In this document: in pieces, positions 13,674-24,627 of the stretch | Layout of the letters: each line of letters starts with the position of its first letter | Position numbering within the stretch: the first letter of the stretch is position 1 | Assembly (NCBI RefSeq): GCF_017163755.1 | Contig: NZ_JAFIWC010000021.1 | Coordinates: 1-64,000, forward strand | Source: Xanthomonas sp. | GTDB lineage: Bacteria > Pseudomonadota > Gammaproteobacteria > Xanthomonadales > Xanthomonadaceae | Length of the DNA: 64,000 nucleotides | Reading direction: 5' to 3' | Notes under the pieces: model-generated | What the model saw: only the letters and a program-made list of their open reading frames with translations | Database searches by the model: none | What the model was told of the DNA's origin: nothing | Position numbers and translations under genes: made by a program

Positions 13674-13937
13674 GCCGGGCGATGTCCGCGATGTGCGATA
13701 TCGCGAAAGGCGCCACGCGCGCCTGCTTCTACGCAACGCTGCGCGGCCCGGCTGCGTTCGCGCCGATGGACATCGGCATGGCGAGTACGCCCACTGTGGC
13801 GGATGCGCTGGCGCCGGCCCGCGGGCCGCCGGGATATACGAACTCGACGCGCTGGTGGAGGCAAGTCCGCGCATGACGCGCCACGCACCTGCAAGCGAGC
13901 TCGGACTAGGCGCCAGCCGCCGCGGCAGACGCTGCGC

Positions 13938-14426
13938 TCAGATGCGCGAGTACGCCCACGACAGCATGCGCCCGTCGCGGTAGGGCATCACCCCGTGGAA
14001 CGGGCGCGGATCGGCGTCGAACACCAGCGGCAGGAAATGGCGGTCGCCCTCCCACAGCGGCAGCGTGCCCATCTCAGCCACCGGCACCCAGGCCAGCGTG
14101 CCCTCGGCGTTGTCCGCGTAGGGCTCGCCGCTGTAGGCGGTGATCAGGAACAGGAAGCCCAGCCAGTCCTCGCCGTGCTTGCCGAATCCGGGCCAGCTGA
14201 TCGTGCCGCGCAGCTGCAGCGCATCGCATTCGATGCCGGCCTCCTCGCGGATCTCGCGGCGCATGCCCGCCAGCACGTCCTCGTCCGCTTCGACCTTGCC
14301 GCCCAGGCCGTTGTACTTGCCCAGGTGGTGGTCGCCGGGGCGCGCGTTGCGGTGGACCAGCAGGACCCTGGAGCGGTCCGGCGACAGCACGTAGCCCAGC
14401 GTGGCGACGATCGGGGTGTAGGGCAT
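13938..14426 (-). CDS. Nudix hydrolase, MutT/8-oxo-dGTPase-like
   Basis: The 162-residue protein has a complete Nudix box from G43 to I65 (GKVEADED, then REIREEAGI), fitting Gx5Ex7REUxEExGU. The N-terminal strand YVLSPDRSRVLLVHRN and the HHLGKYNGLGGK lead-in resemble 8-oxo-dGTP diphosphatases, which clean the nucleotide pool, but the substrate cannot be fixed from sequence. It starts at ATG 14426. It follows the DUF1249 gene by 61 bases on the same strand; a Nudix-DUF1249 pairing also exists in E. coli as nudF-yqiB. Confidence 0.9.
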   Translation of the reverse strand: MPYTPIVATLGYVLSPDRSRVLLVHRNARPGDHHLGKYNGLGGKVEADEDVLAGMRREIREEAGIECDALQLRGTISWPGFGKHGEDWLGFLFLITAYSGEPYADNAEGTLAWVPVAEMGTLPLWEGDRHFLPLVFDADPRPFHGVMPYRDGRMLSWAYSRI

Positions 14427-14487
14427 GCGACGGAAGGGCGAGTCGAGGGCCGCGCAGTATGCCGCATCGGCGCCGCCGCCGAGCGGG

Positions 14488-14985
14488 TCACAGCGCCGGG
14501 GCGACCGCGCCGCGTACCGCCGGCGCGGTCGGCTTCAGCGTGGCCACGCCATGGCCGCGCTCGGCCAGGTATTCCAGCCATTTGCTCAGGAAGGTGTTCA
14601 TGCGCATGCGGTGGCTGATCAGTTCCGCCGGCGGCGGGTACAGCCCCATCACGTCCTGCCAGCGGCGGCCGACGTAGCAATGCGTGGTCTCGGCCTGGTG
14701 CGCGTCGCGATACAGCCGAACATAGGCCGACGGATCCGGCTCGCCGGTGACCGGGTCGCACAGGTCGTAGGTCAGGCGCAGTTCCACCGTGTAGCGGTGG
14801 TGCTCGATCACGTCCAGGCGCAGATCCAGGCCGTCGCCGATCGAGGACAGGTAGCTGCCGGTGGCCAGGTCGCCGGGCGCGAACAGCCGGTTCAGATGGA
14901 CGTAGTTCTCGGCATAGAGCGCCATCAGCCAGCCGAATCGGCTGAGCCGGGGAATGCGTTCGCTGCGGGTCAGGGCGTGCTGCAT
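14488..14985 (-). CDS. DUF1249 family protein (YqiB-like)
   Basis: The 165-residue soluble protein has features of DUF1249: PRLSRFGWLMALYAENY near the start, VIEHHRYTVELRLTY, DPSAYVRLYRDAHQAE and the C-terminal RMRMNTFLSKWLEYL. No enzyme motif is visible and the family role is unknown. The ATG at 14985 (MQHALTRSERIP) was chosen over an upstream ATG at 15039, whose extra residues are Cys-rich and unlike the family. It is probably cotranscribed with the Nudix gene downstream. Confidence 0.87.
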   Translation of the reverse strand: MQHALTRSERIPRLSRFGWLMALYAENYVHLNRLFAPGDLATGSYLSSIGDGLDLRLDVIEHHRYTVELRLTYDLCDPVTGEPDPSAYVRLYRDAHQAETTHCYVGRRWQDVMGLYPPPAELISHRMRMNTFLSKWLEYLAERGHGVATLKPTAPAVRGAVAPAL

Positions 14986-15082
14986 GGCCCCGATGCTACA
15001 CGTTGCATCGCTCGCGCGGCAGCATTGACGCGGCGGCAAACCCGGCCTAACGTGGAGGTCTCGGCGGTGCAGGCCGAACCGT

Positions 15083-15904
15083 TCAGAACATCTCCCGTTG
15101 CAGGCCCAGCGTGGCCAGCACCTTGCTGGAGATCTCCTCGATCGAGGTATTGGTGGTGCTCAGCGTCGGCACCCGCTCCATCCGGAACATCGTCTCGGCG
15201 GCGGCCACTTCGCGCCGGCAGGTCTCCAGGTTGGCGTAGCGCGAATTGGGCCGGCGTTCCTGGCGGATCTGCTGCAGCCGGTCCGGATCGATGGTCAGCC
15301 CGAACAGCTTGCTGCGGTAGGGACGCAACCGCGGCGGCAGGCGGTCGTGCTCCAGGTCCTCCTCGGTCAGCGGATAGTTCGCCGCGCGCACGCCGTAGTG
15401 CAGCGCCAGGTAGATGCAGGTCGGCGTCTTGCCGGCGCGCGAGACCGCCACCAGGATCACGTCGGCCTCGTCGTAGTTGATCGCGATGCCGTCGTCGTGG
15501 GTCAGCGCGAAGTTCATCGCGTTGATGCGCCGGTGGTAGGTCTCGAAGTCGACCATGCCGTGCGCCTGCCCTACCCGCGAATGCCGCGGCGCGTTCAGTT
15601 CGCGCTCCAGCGGCTCGATGAACGGCGCGAACACGTCCAGCATCAGCGCCCCGCTTTCGGCCAGCAGCATGCTCAGCTGCGGGTCCACGCAGGAGTTCAC
15701 CACGATCGGGCGGACCTGGTAGCGCTCGCCCGCGGCGTGGATGCGCTGTGCCGCCTCGCGGGCTTTTTCCGGATCGTCTACGAACGACATGCGGTCGGTG
15801 ACGAAGCTGAAACCGCTGAACTGGGTGAGCAGGCTATGCCCAATGGTTTCAGCGGTGATACCGGTTCCATCGGACACGTAGAACACCGGCCGGATCGTCG
15901 ACAT
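15083..15904 (-). CDS. ppsR: Phosphoenolpyruvate synthase regulatory protein (bifunctional kinase/pyrophosphorylase)
   Basis: The 273-residue DUF299 protein is predicted to inactivate PEP synthase by ADP-dependent threonine phosphorylation and to reactivate it by phosphate-dependent removal. It starts [17 protein letters not shown] at ATG 15904 and contains the P-loop-like [10 protein letters not shown] expected for the family. It is divergent from ppsA, its expected target, with 146 bp between the start codons, so both probably share a control region. Confidence 0.95.
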   Translation of the reverse strand: MSTIRPVFYVSDGTGITAETIGHSLLTQFSGFSFVTDRMSFVDDPEKAREAAQRIHAAGERYQVRPIVVNSCVDPQLSMLLAESGALMLDVFAPFIEPLERELNAPRHSRVGQAHGMVDFETYHRRINAMNFALTHDDGIAINYDEADVILVAVSRAGKTPTCIYLALHYGVRAANYPLTEEDLEHDRLPPRLRPYRSKLFGLTIDPDRLQQIRQERRPNSRYANLETCRREVAAAETMFRMERVPTLSTTNTSIEEISSKVLATLGLQREMF

Positions 15905-16050
15905 TGCCTGGATTCTCCTTGCTGAAACCCAACGGACGCCCCTGGCCGAGCTTGTGCCGACTCGGGTGCGCACTGCATGATATCGGCTTCTTCCCTCACG
16001 GACGCGGCCACTCAGCCCGCCTAGGGCGATGGCCCAACGGAGCATCGCGC

Positions 16051-18429
<2,379 letters not shown>

Positions 18430-18467
18430 CGCCGGATTAATATCCGCGTCGCTAGATTCGCCTTGCG

Positions 18468-18494
18468 AGCCCCGCCGTTGCGGGGCTTCGCATT
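18468..18494 (+). terminator. Probable ppsA terminator
   Basis: Arms AGCCCCG (18468-18474) and CGGGGCT (18481-18487) with a 6-base loop form a stable GC stem 38 bases after the ppsA stop. The following bases are only weakly T-rich, so termination efficiency is uncertain. Confidence 0.5.
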
Positions 18495-18526
18495 TCAGCC
18501 CCGCCCCGTTCCGGAGAACCCCCCGC

Positions 18527-19456
18527 ATGTCGACCGCACTACCGTTGAACCCGACCAGGCTGGAGGGACTGCTCGGCAAGATCCAGTGGAACGAACTGCT
18601 GACCGCGTGGGGCATCAAGATCGCCGCCGCGCTGGCGGTGCTGCTGGTCGGCATGTGGCTGGCGCGGTGGCTGGCCAACCTGCTGCCCAAGGCGATGGGC
18701 CGGGTCGGCGTGGACATCATGCTGACCAGCTTCCTGCGCAACGTCGCCTATGCGGTGGGCATCGTCGTGGTGGTGATCGCCGCGCTGGGCACGGTCGGGG
18801 TCAATACCGCCTCGCTGCTGGCGGTGATCGGCGCGGCCGGGCTGGCGATCGGCCTGGCGCTGAAGGATTCGCTGTCCAACATCGCCTCCGGGGTGATGCT
18901 GGTCACCCTGCGCCCGTTCCGGGTCGGCGATGTGGTCACCATCGCCGGGCAGACCGGCACGGTCGAATCGGTGCGCATCTTCCAGACCGTGCTCAGCGGC
19001 CCGGACCGGCAGAGCTTCACCATCCCCAACAACCTGATCACCGCCAGCCCGATCGTCAACCTGACCGCGCAGCCGACCCGGCGCGTGGAGCTGGTGATCG
19101 GCATCGGCTACCAGGACGACCTGTCGGTCGCGCGCCAGGTGGCGCTGGAGATCATGCACGGCGACAAGCGCGTGCTCGCCGATCCGGCGCCGGACGTGGT
19201 GGTCTACGAGCTTGGCGCCAATTCGGTGAACCTGGGCATCCGCTGCTACGTGATGGCCAGCGACTGGTTCGGGGTCAAGGTGACGCTGCTGGAACAGATC
19301 AAGCTCGGCTTCGATCGCGCCAAGGTCAGCATCCCCTACCCGCAGCAGGACATGCACCTGTACCTGCACGACAAGGACGGCGCGCCGGTGCAGCTCGATG
19401 CGCTGGTGCGCAATGCGCTGCCCTCGCCCGCCAAGGCGCCGCCGGCGCAAGAGTGA
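18527..19456 (+). CDS. MscS-family small-conductance mechanosensitive channel
   Basis: The 309-residue inner-membrane protein has three N-terminal helices (about 25-50, 65-85, 92-130). The pore-lining TM3 region reads AAGLAIGLALKDSLSNIASG, followed by the MscS beta domain opening LRPFRVGDVVTIAG. Family members release solutes on hypo-osmotic shock. The C-terminal alpha/beta part (IGYQDDLSVARQ onward) is present and length matches minimal MscS. A stem-loop CCGGCG/CGCCGG lies 20 bases past its stop, between it and convergent orn. Confidence 0.93.
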   Translation: MSTALPLNPTRLEGLLGKIQWNELLTAWGIKIAAALAVLLVGMWLARWLANLLPKAMGRVGVDIMLTSFLRNVAYAVGIVVVVIAALGTVGVNTASLLAVIGAAGLAIGLALKDSLSNIASGVMLVTLRPFRVGDVVTIAGQTGTVESVRIFQTVLSGPDRQSFTIPNNLITASPIVNLTAQPTRRVELVIGIGYQDDLSVARQVALEIMHGDKRVLADPAPDVVVYELGANSVNLGIRCYVMASDWFGVKVTLLEQIKLGFDRAKVSIPYPQQDMHLYLHDKDGAPVQLDALVRNALPSPAKAPPAQE

Positions 19457-19492
19457 CGTTCGCAAACCCCGGCGACGAACGCCGGAACCGGG

Positions 19493-20068
19493 CTAGACGC
19501 TGTCGGGCAGCCCCGACAGCTTGCCCATGAACGGGCGGTAGTAGCGCAGTTCGTCGATCGAGTCGTGCACGTCGCTGAGCGCGGTGTGCGAGGAAGTCTT
19601 GTTCAGGCCGCTGGAGATCGCCGGCGCCCAGCGCCGCGCCAGTTCCTTCAGCGTCGACACGTCCAGGTTGCGGTAGTGGAAGAAGCGCTCCAGCCGCGGC
19701 ATCTGCCGGTGCAGGAAGCGCCGGTCCTGGCAGATCGAGTTGCCGCACATCGGCGAGCTGCCGGCCTTGGACCACTGCGCAAGGAACGCCACGGTCTGCG
19801 CCTCGGCCTGGGCCAGGCTGACCTGGCTGTCGAGCACGCGCTGCCACAGCCCGGAGCGGCGGTGCTGGTTGCGGTTCCACTCGTCCATCGCCTCGAGCGT
19901 CTCCAGCGGATGGGCGATGGCGAACTCCGGCCCTTCGGCCAGCACGTTCAATTGCGCGTCGGTAACCACGGTGGCGATTTCGATGATCGAATCGCGGTCG
20001 GTGTCCAGCCCGGTCATCTCCAGATCGATCCAGATCAGGCGATCGTTGTCCACGTGGTTTTCCGCCAT
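19493..20068 (-). CDS. orn: Oligoribonuclease (DEDDh 3'-5' exonuclease)
   Basis: Orn degrades short RNA, including pGpG from cyclic-di-GMP breakdown. The 191-residue protein shows the DEDDh residues in order: D and E in [11 protein letters not shown] in the central region, and H and D in [16 protein letters not shown]. The start ATG at 20068 ([11 protein letters not shown]) matches the family start; an in-frame ATG at 20080 would add four residues. It converges with the MscS gene. Confidence 0.95.
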   Translation of the reverse strand: MAENHVDNDRLIWIDLEMTGLDTDRDSIIEIATVVTDAQLNVLAEGPEFAIAHPLETLEAMDEWNRNQHRRSGLWQRVLDSQVSLAQAEAQTVAFLAQWSKAGSSPMCGNSICQDRRFLHRQMPRLERFFHYRNLDVSTLKELARRWAPAISSGLNKTSSHTALSDVHDSIDELRYYRPFMGKLSGLPDSV

Positions 20069-20223
20069 GTCACCATCCATTTGTTCGCGGCGGCTGCGCT
20101 GCCACGGGGCCTTGTATCGGCCTTCCATGATAACCCGCGTACCGGAGCGGCTGCAGTGCGGCGCGCGTGCCGTGGCGGCCGCTGCGGGCGCACGGCGCCG
20201 GCCCGGCCTGGGGATGGCGGCGC

Positions 20224-20727
20224 TCATGCGCCGAGCAGCGGCTTGCCGCGTTTGGCGCGGAAATAGTTGGTCAGGCGCAGCGCGGCCTGTTGCGCCAGCA
20301 CCCCGCCGTGCACCTGCACGCGGTGGTTGTGGCGCGGGTCGGCGAGCAGGTCGAACACGCTGCCGCAGGCGCCGGTCTTCGGGTCGGCGGCGGCGTACAC
20401 CAGCCGCGCCACGCGCGCATGCACCACCGCCATCGCGCACATCGCGCACGGCTCCAGGGTCACGTACAGGGTGCTGCCGACCAGGCGATGGTTGCCGAGC
20501 CGGCGTCCGGCCCGGCGCATCGCCACGATCTCGGCATGGGCGGTGGGGTCGTGTTCGGCGATGTTGAGGTTCCAGCCCTCGCCCAGCACCGCGTCGTCGG
20601 CCGACACCAGCACCGCACCGACCGGGATCTCGTCGAACTCGCGTTCGGCGCGGTCGGCCAGCGCGAGCGCATGCGCCATCCAGCGCTCGTCGCGCGCGGT
20701 CGCCGGCGCTTGCTCGCCGTCGTTCAT
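20224..20727 (-). CDS. tadA: tRNA-specific adenosine deaminase TadA
   Basis: TadA makes inosine at the wobble position of tRNA-Arg(ACG). The 167-residue protein has the zinc-site motifs HAE at 64-66 and PCxxC at 93-97 and the general-base glutamate E66. The C-terminal [11 protein letters not shown] helix is typical. The ATG at 20727 overlaps the mntR stop in ATGA, so it is translationally coupled to the manganese regulator. That linkage has no obvious functional meaning. Confidence 0.94.
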   Translation of the reverse strand: MNDGEQAPATARDERWMAHALALADRAEREFDEIPVGAVLVSADDAVLGEGWNLNIAEHDPTAHAEIVAMRRAGRRLGNHRLVGSTLYVTLEPCAMCAMAVVHARVARLVYAAADPKTGACGSVFDLLADPRHNHRVQVHGGVLAQQAALRLTNYFRAKRGKPLLGA

Positions 20728-21191
20728 CGCGCCGCGCCGGCGGCGTTGCGCACGAACGCGGCGAACACCGCCAGCGTCGCTTCGCTGACATGGTGTTCGA
20801 TGCCTTCGGCGTCGCGCCGCGCGGTGTCCTCGTCCACGCCCAGCGCCAGCAGGAACTGCTCGACGGTCTGGTGGCGTTGGCGGCTGGCTGCGGCCAGCGC
20901 CTCGCCTTCCGGGGTCAGGAACACGCCGCGGTAGGGGCGCTGCACCACCCAGCCGCCCTTCACCAGGCGCTTGAGCATCTTCGCCACGGTCGGCTGGGCC
21001 ACGCCCAGGCGCGCGGCGATGTCGACCTGGCGCGCCTCGCCGCCGTCGGCGAGCAGGTCGGAGATCAGTTCCACGTAGTCCTCGATCAGTTCCAGGCGGT
21101 GCGCCTCGCGCACCTGGCGGAAGCTCTCGACCTGTACCTCGGCGTCGAGCAGCGCCGGACCCGGCGCCGCCAACTTTCCGCTTTTTCCCAT
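20724..21191 (-). CDS. mntR: DtxR-family manganese-dependent repressor MntR
   Basis: The 155-residue regulator has an N-terminal winged helix ([20 protein letters not shown], then [15 protein letters not shown]) and the DtxR dimerisation/metal region ([32 protein letters not shown]), with His and Glu ligands expected for Mn(II). It is divergent from mntH. The 150-bp region between them carries the palindromic site at 21293-21306, so it most likely represses mntH when manganese is sufficient, and possibly itself. Confidence 0.92.
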   Translation of the reverse strand: MGKSGKLAAPGPALLDAEVQVESFRQVREAHRLELIEDYVELISDLLADGGEARQVDIAARLGVAQPTVAKMLKRLVKGGWVVQRPYRGVFLTPEGEALAAASRQRHQTVEQFLLALGVDEDTARRDAEGIEHHVSEATLAVFAAFVRNAAGAAR

Positions 21192-21292
21192 CGCAAACGC
21201 CCTTGTCCGTTGCCGGCGTACGCGCCGGCCGGTGCCTATTCTGGCCGAAAACCGGCCTATCGCTGCGATTTGATTTGCATATGCTAATCATA

Positions 21293-21306
21293 ATAGCAAT
21301 TGCTAT
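21293..21306. promoter_or_regulatory. Predicted MntR operator upstream of mntH
   Basis: ATAGCAATTGCTAT is a perfect 14-bp palindrome 35 bases before the mntH ATG. It closely resembles the core of the E. coli MntR site (CATAGCAAAGGCTATG). A second, looser symmetric element (GATTTGCATATGCTAATC, 21272-21289) lies just upstream. The surrounding AT-rich stretch also fits the promoter. Confidence 0.75.
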
Positions 21307-21341
21307 ATAGTACGAACCACCCCGCTTGTGCGTACGCCGCC

Positions 21342-22694
21342 ATGTCCGATCCCCTGCCCTTGTCCTCGTCCGACGGCGCCTGGCCGCAGGCGTCGACCCC
21401 GCCGCGGCGCAGTCTCGGGCGGATGAACGCCAGCGTCGCGGTGCCCGGCGGCGGCCTGGGATGGCGCCGCTTCCTGGCCTTCCTCGGGCCGGGCTACATG
21501 GTGTCGGTGGGCTACATGGATCCGGGCAACTGGGCCACCGACATCGCCGGCGGCTCGCATTTCGGCTACCTGCTGCTGTCGGTGATCCTGCTGTCGAACC
21601 TGATGGCGATCGTGCTGCAGGGGCTGGCGGCGCGACTGGGCATCGCCACCGGCCGCGACCTGCCCCAGGCCTGCCGCGAACACTATTCCAGGCCGGTCAA
21701 CTTCCTGCTATGGCTGGCCTGCGAGGCGGCGATCGTGGCCTGCGACCTGGCCGAGGTGATCGGCACCGCGATCGCGCTGAAGCTGCTGTTCGGCATCCCG
21801 CTGACCCTGGGCGCGATCATCACCGCGGTCGATGCGCTGCTGGTGCTGTATCTGATGCGGCGCGGCTTCCGCGCGCTGGAGGCGTTCGTGATCGCGCTGC
21901 TGATGGTGATCTTCGCCTGCTTCGCGGTGCAGATCGCGCTGGCGGCGCCGCCGCTGCGCGAGGTGCTTGCCGGCTTCATCCCGCGCGCCGAAGTGGTGAC
22001 CAACCCGGCCGCGCTGTACCTGGCGATCGGCATCATCGGCGCGACGGTGATGCCGCACAACCTGTACCTGCATTCGTCGATCGTGCAGACCCGCGCCTAC
22101 GAGCGCAACGACCGCGGACGCCGCTCGGCGTTGCGCTGGGCGCTGGCCGACAGCACCATCGCGCTGAGCCTGGCGCTGTTCGTCAACGCGGCGATCCTGG
22201 TGCTGGCGGCGGCGGTGTTCCATGCGCACGGCCGCACCGACGTGCAGGAGATCGAGCAGGCCCACGAGCTGCTGGCGCCGATGCTGGGCGTCGGCCTGGC
22301 CTCCACCCTGTTCGCGGTGGCGCTGCTGGCCTCGGGCATCAACTCGACGGTCACCGCCACGCTGGCCGGGCAGATCGTGATGGAGGGCTTCCTGCACCTG
22401 CGCATCCCGGCATGGGCGCGGCGGCTGCTGACCCGCGGCCTGGCGATCGTGCCGGTGGTGGTGGTGACCTCGCTGTACGGCGAACAGGGCACCGCCAGGC
22501 TGCTGGTGCTGAGCCAGGTGCTGCTGTCGATGCAGCTGCCGTTCGCGGTGATTCCACTGGTGCGCTTCGTCGCCGACAAACGCAAGATGGGCGCGCTGGT
22601 GGCGCCGCGCTGGCTGGTGCGGCTGTCGTGGGCGATCGCGGCGCTGATCGTGGCGCTCAACCTCAAGCTGCTCGCCGACACGCTGCTGCACTGA
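21342..22694 (+). CDS. mntH: Nramp-family Mn(II)/H+ symporter MntH
   Basis: The 450-residue inner-membrane transporter has the TM1 metal-site motif [12 protein letters not shown] and the TM6 motif [15 protein letters not shown], both diagnostic of Nramp transporters. About eleven hydrophobic helices are visible. It imports manganese, and in plant-associated bacteria this helps resist oxidative stress. ATG 21342 was chosen because the open frame upstream crosses the operator. The N-terminal 35 residues are Pro/Ser-rich and poorly conserved in character. Confidence 0.95.
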   Translation: MSDPLPLSSSDGAWPQASTPPRRSLGRMNASVAVPGGGLGWRRFLAFLGPGYMVSVGYMDPGNWATDIAGGSHFGYLLLSVILLSNLMAIVLQGLAARLGIATGRDLPQACREHYSRPVNFLLWLACEAAIVACDLAEVIGTAIALKLLFGIPLTLGAIITAVDALLVLYLMRRGFRALEAFVIALLMVIFACFAVQIALAAPPLREVLAGFIPRAEVVTNPAALYLAIGIIGATVMPHNLYLHSSIVQTRAYERNDRGRRSALRWALADSTIALSLALFVNAAILVLAAAVFHAHGRTDVQEIEQAHELLAPMLGVGLASTLFAVALLASGINSTVTATLAGQIVMEGFLHLRIPAWARRLLTRGLAIVPVVVVTSLYGEQGTARLLVLSQVLLSMQLPFAVIPLVRFVADKRKMGALVAPRWLVRLSWAIAALIVALNLKLLADTLLH

Positions 22695-22923
22695 GGCCGC
22701 TCGTCTTCCCCGCGCGCCGACCGCCACCGCGGGATGAACGCGGCGCCCAGACAAACGTAGAGACCGTGCGACTCCCGAGCGACCTGCGACAGCAATTCGC
22801 ATGACGGCCGGCGAACCTGTCCTTGCCGCCGCCCAACGCGACCGGGGCTTCCCCAGGAGCGTATGCGACGTGCTCGTGCCGCCGCCGGCGCCATCCGGCT
22901 CGGTGTACGCCGCGCCGCCGCGC

Positions 22924-24627
22924 TCAGGAACAGGCGGACGTGGCCTGCTGTTCGCCCGCCGTCGCGCGCACCTGCTGCAGCGCGGCGGCCAGTTCGTCCA
23001 GGCGGTAGGGCTTGGGCAGGATCTGCACGCCTTCGGCATCGGCCGCGGACTTGGCCGCTTCGGCGTAGCCGCTGGTGAGCAGCACCGGCAATCCGTGCCG
23101 GCGCGCGCGGATCTCGCGGACCAGCTCCACGCCATTCATGCCGCCCGGCATCATGATGTCGGAGAACACCACGTCCACCGCGCGCCCGTTGGCCAAGGCG
23201 CCCAGCGCCGCCACCGCACTGGCCACGCGGGTGACCTGGTAGCCCAGCTGGTGCAGCATCTCGCCAACCAGCGCGGCCACTTCGTCGTCGTCCTCCACCA
23301 GCAGCACATGCCCCGCCTGGCCCGGGCCGCGGCGCGCGGCCTGCAAGTCCACTAGGTGCCGCTCTTCCGCTACCGGTGCACCGAACGAGCGCGGCAGCAG
23401 CAGATGGATCGCAGTGCCCTGCCCCGGTTCGCTGTCGATCCGGATCGAGCCGCCAGACTGCTGCACGAAACCATGCACCTGCGCCAGGCCCAGCCCCGAG
23501 CCCTTGCCCACATCCTTGGTGGTGTAGAACGGTTCGAACACACGCGCCTTCACCTCCGACGGCATGCCGGTGCCGGTATCGATGATGGACAGGCCGATGA
23601 AATCGGCGCCCGCCGGATCCTGCCGCGGGACGTTCTGCGCCCGCACCACGATGGTGCCGCCGTTGGGCATCGCGTCGCGCGCGTTGACCGCCAGGTTCAA
23701 CACCACCAGTTCGAGCTCGCCCGGGTCCACTTCGATCGGCCACAGGTCGTCGGCGAAATCGAAATCCACGTGCACGTCGCCGCGCAGGCTGCGGTCCAGC
23801 AGGTCGCGCATGCCGCCGATCTGCCGCGGCAGGTCGATCGGCTCGGGCTTGAGCTGCTGGCGCCGCGAGAACGCCAGCAACTGCCGCGTCAGCCCCGCGC
23901 CGCGCTGCGCGGCCTGTTGCATGCCGTCCATCAGCCGCTTGCGCAGCGCCGGGTCGGTCTGGATGTCGAGCATCGCCAGGCCGCCGGAAATCACCATCAG
24001 CAGGTTGTTGAAATCGTGGGCGACGCCGCCGGTCAGCTGCCCGATCGCCTCGATCTTCTGCGCGTGGCGCAAGGTCTCCTCCATCCGCGCGCGCTCATCC
24101 ATCTGCGTGCGCAGATGGCGGTTGGCCTGTTCCAGCTCGCGGGTACGCGCGACCACCTGCGCCTCCAGCTCCTGCGCGGCCAGCGCCTGCGCCTGCAGCA
24201 GCGAGCGCACTTCGTACTGCCGCGCACGGGCGCGCAGCGCGGCGCGGATGGCGCTGGTGAGGGTGATCGCCTGCACCGGCCGTTCCAGCAGCGCCACGTT
24301 GCGCAACGAGGCCACCAGGTTGCGCCGCCAGGTCACCACGAACGGCTGTTCCTGGTGGCTGGTCAGCACCACGAACGGCAGGTCGGACCAGGCCGGCTGC
24401 GTCTGCGCCCATTCGAACAGCGGCGTGGCGTCCTTGCCGAACAGCGCCTCCTCGGCGATGAACACCGCCGCCGCGCCGGCGCGCAGTTCGCGCATCAGCG
24501 CGTCGAAGTCGGCGCACCCTTGCGCGGCCACGCCACCGCGGCGCAGCAACTCGACCGACGCCGGCCCGTCGCGGCCGATCGGGGCGAAGACCAGTACGCG
24601 ATCGCCCCCCGTGTCACTCGTCGTCAC
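22924..24627 (-). CDS. Hybrid histidine kinase-receiver coupled to a KaiC-like ATPase
   Basis: The 567-residue protein begins with a receiver-like domain (about 8-130) that lacks clear phospho-acceptor features, then a coiled coil (about 145-190, LEAQVVARTRELEQ), HisKA with H204 in GGVAHDFNNLL, HATPase (NLAVNARDAMP, IDTGTGMP, GSGLGLAQVHGF) and a C-terminal receiver (HVLLVEDDDEV, DVVFSDIMMPG, LPKPYRLDEL). The start is GTG at 24627, which overlaps the end of the KaiC-like gene by 14 bases, so the two are made together. No membrane segment is seen, so sensing is cytoplasmic, possibly through the ATPase. Confidence 0.9.
   Translation of the reverse strand: MTTSDTGGDRVLVFAPIGRDGPASVELLRRGGVAAQGCADFDALMRELRAGAAAVFIAEEALFGKDATPLFEWAQTQPAWSDLPFVVLTSHQEQPFVVTWRRNLVASLRNVALLERPVQAITLTSAIRAALRARARQYEVRSLLQAQALAAQELEAQVVARTRELEQANRHLRTQMDERARMEETLRHAQKIEAIGQLTGGVAHDFNNLLMVISGGLAMLDIQTDPALRKRLMDGMQQAAQRGAGLTRQLLAFSRRQQLKPEPIDLPRQIGGMRDLLDRSLRGDVHVDFDFADDLWPIEVDPGELELVVLNLAVNARDAMPNGGTIVVRAQNVPRQDPAGADFIGLSIIDTGTGMPSEVKARVFEPFYTTKDVGKGSGLGLAQVHGFVQQSGGSIRIDSEPGQGTAIHLLLPRSFGAPVAEERHLVDLQAARRGPGQAGHVLLVEDDDEVAALVGEMLHQLGYQVTRVASAVAALGALANGRAVDVVFSDIMMPGGMNGVELVREIRARRHGLPVLLTSGYAEAAKSAADAEGVQILPKPYRLDELAAALQQVRATAGEQQATSACS

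Larger units (their letters stand above)
13385..13937. other. 553-bp non-coding gap between convergent genes
   Basis: Both neighbours end here, so no promoter is needed, yet the gap is among the longest in the window. It contains the duplicated DnaA-box module (13478-13673), a TGGCGAAAATTT element (13422-13433) and a palindrome (13570-13588). An open frame at 13454-13876 runs through the repeats, has no family-like features and is not called as a gene. Confidence 0.7.

Noticed and set aside
13454-13876. 140-codon plus-strand frame in the bdhA-Nudix gap
   Set aside because: It runs through the DnaA-box repeats, has no ribosome site or family-like sequence, and competing frames of similar length exist on both strands.
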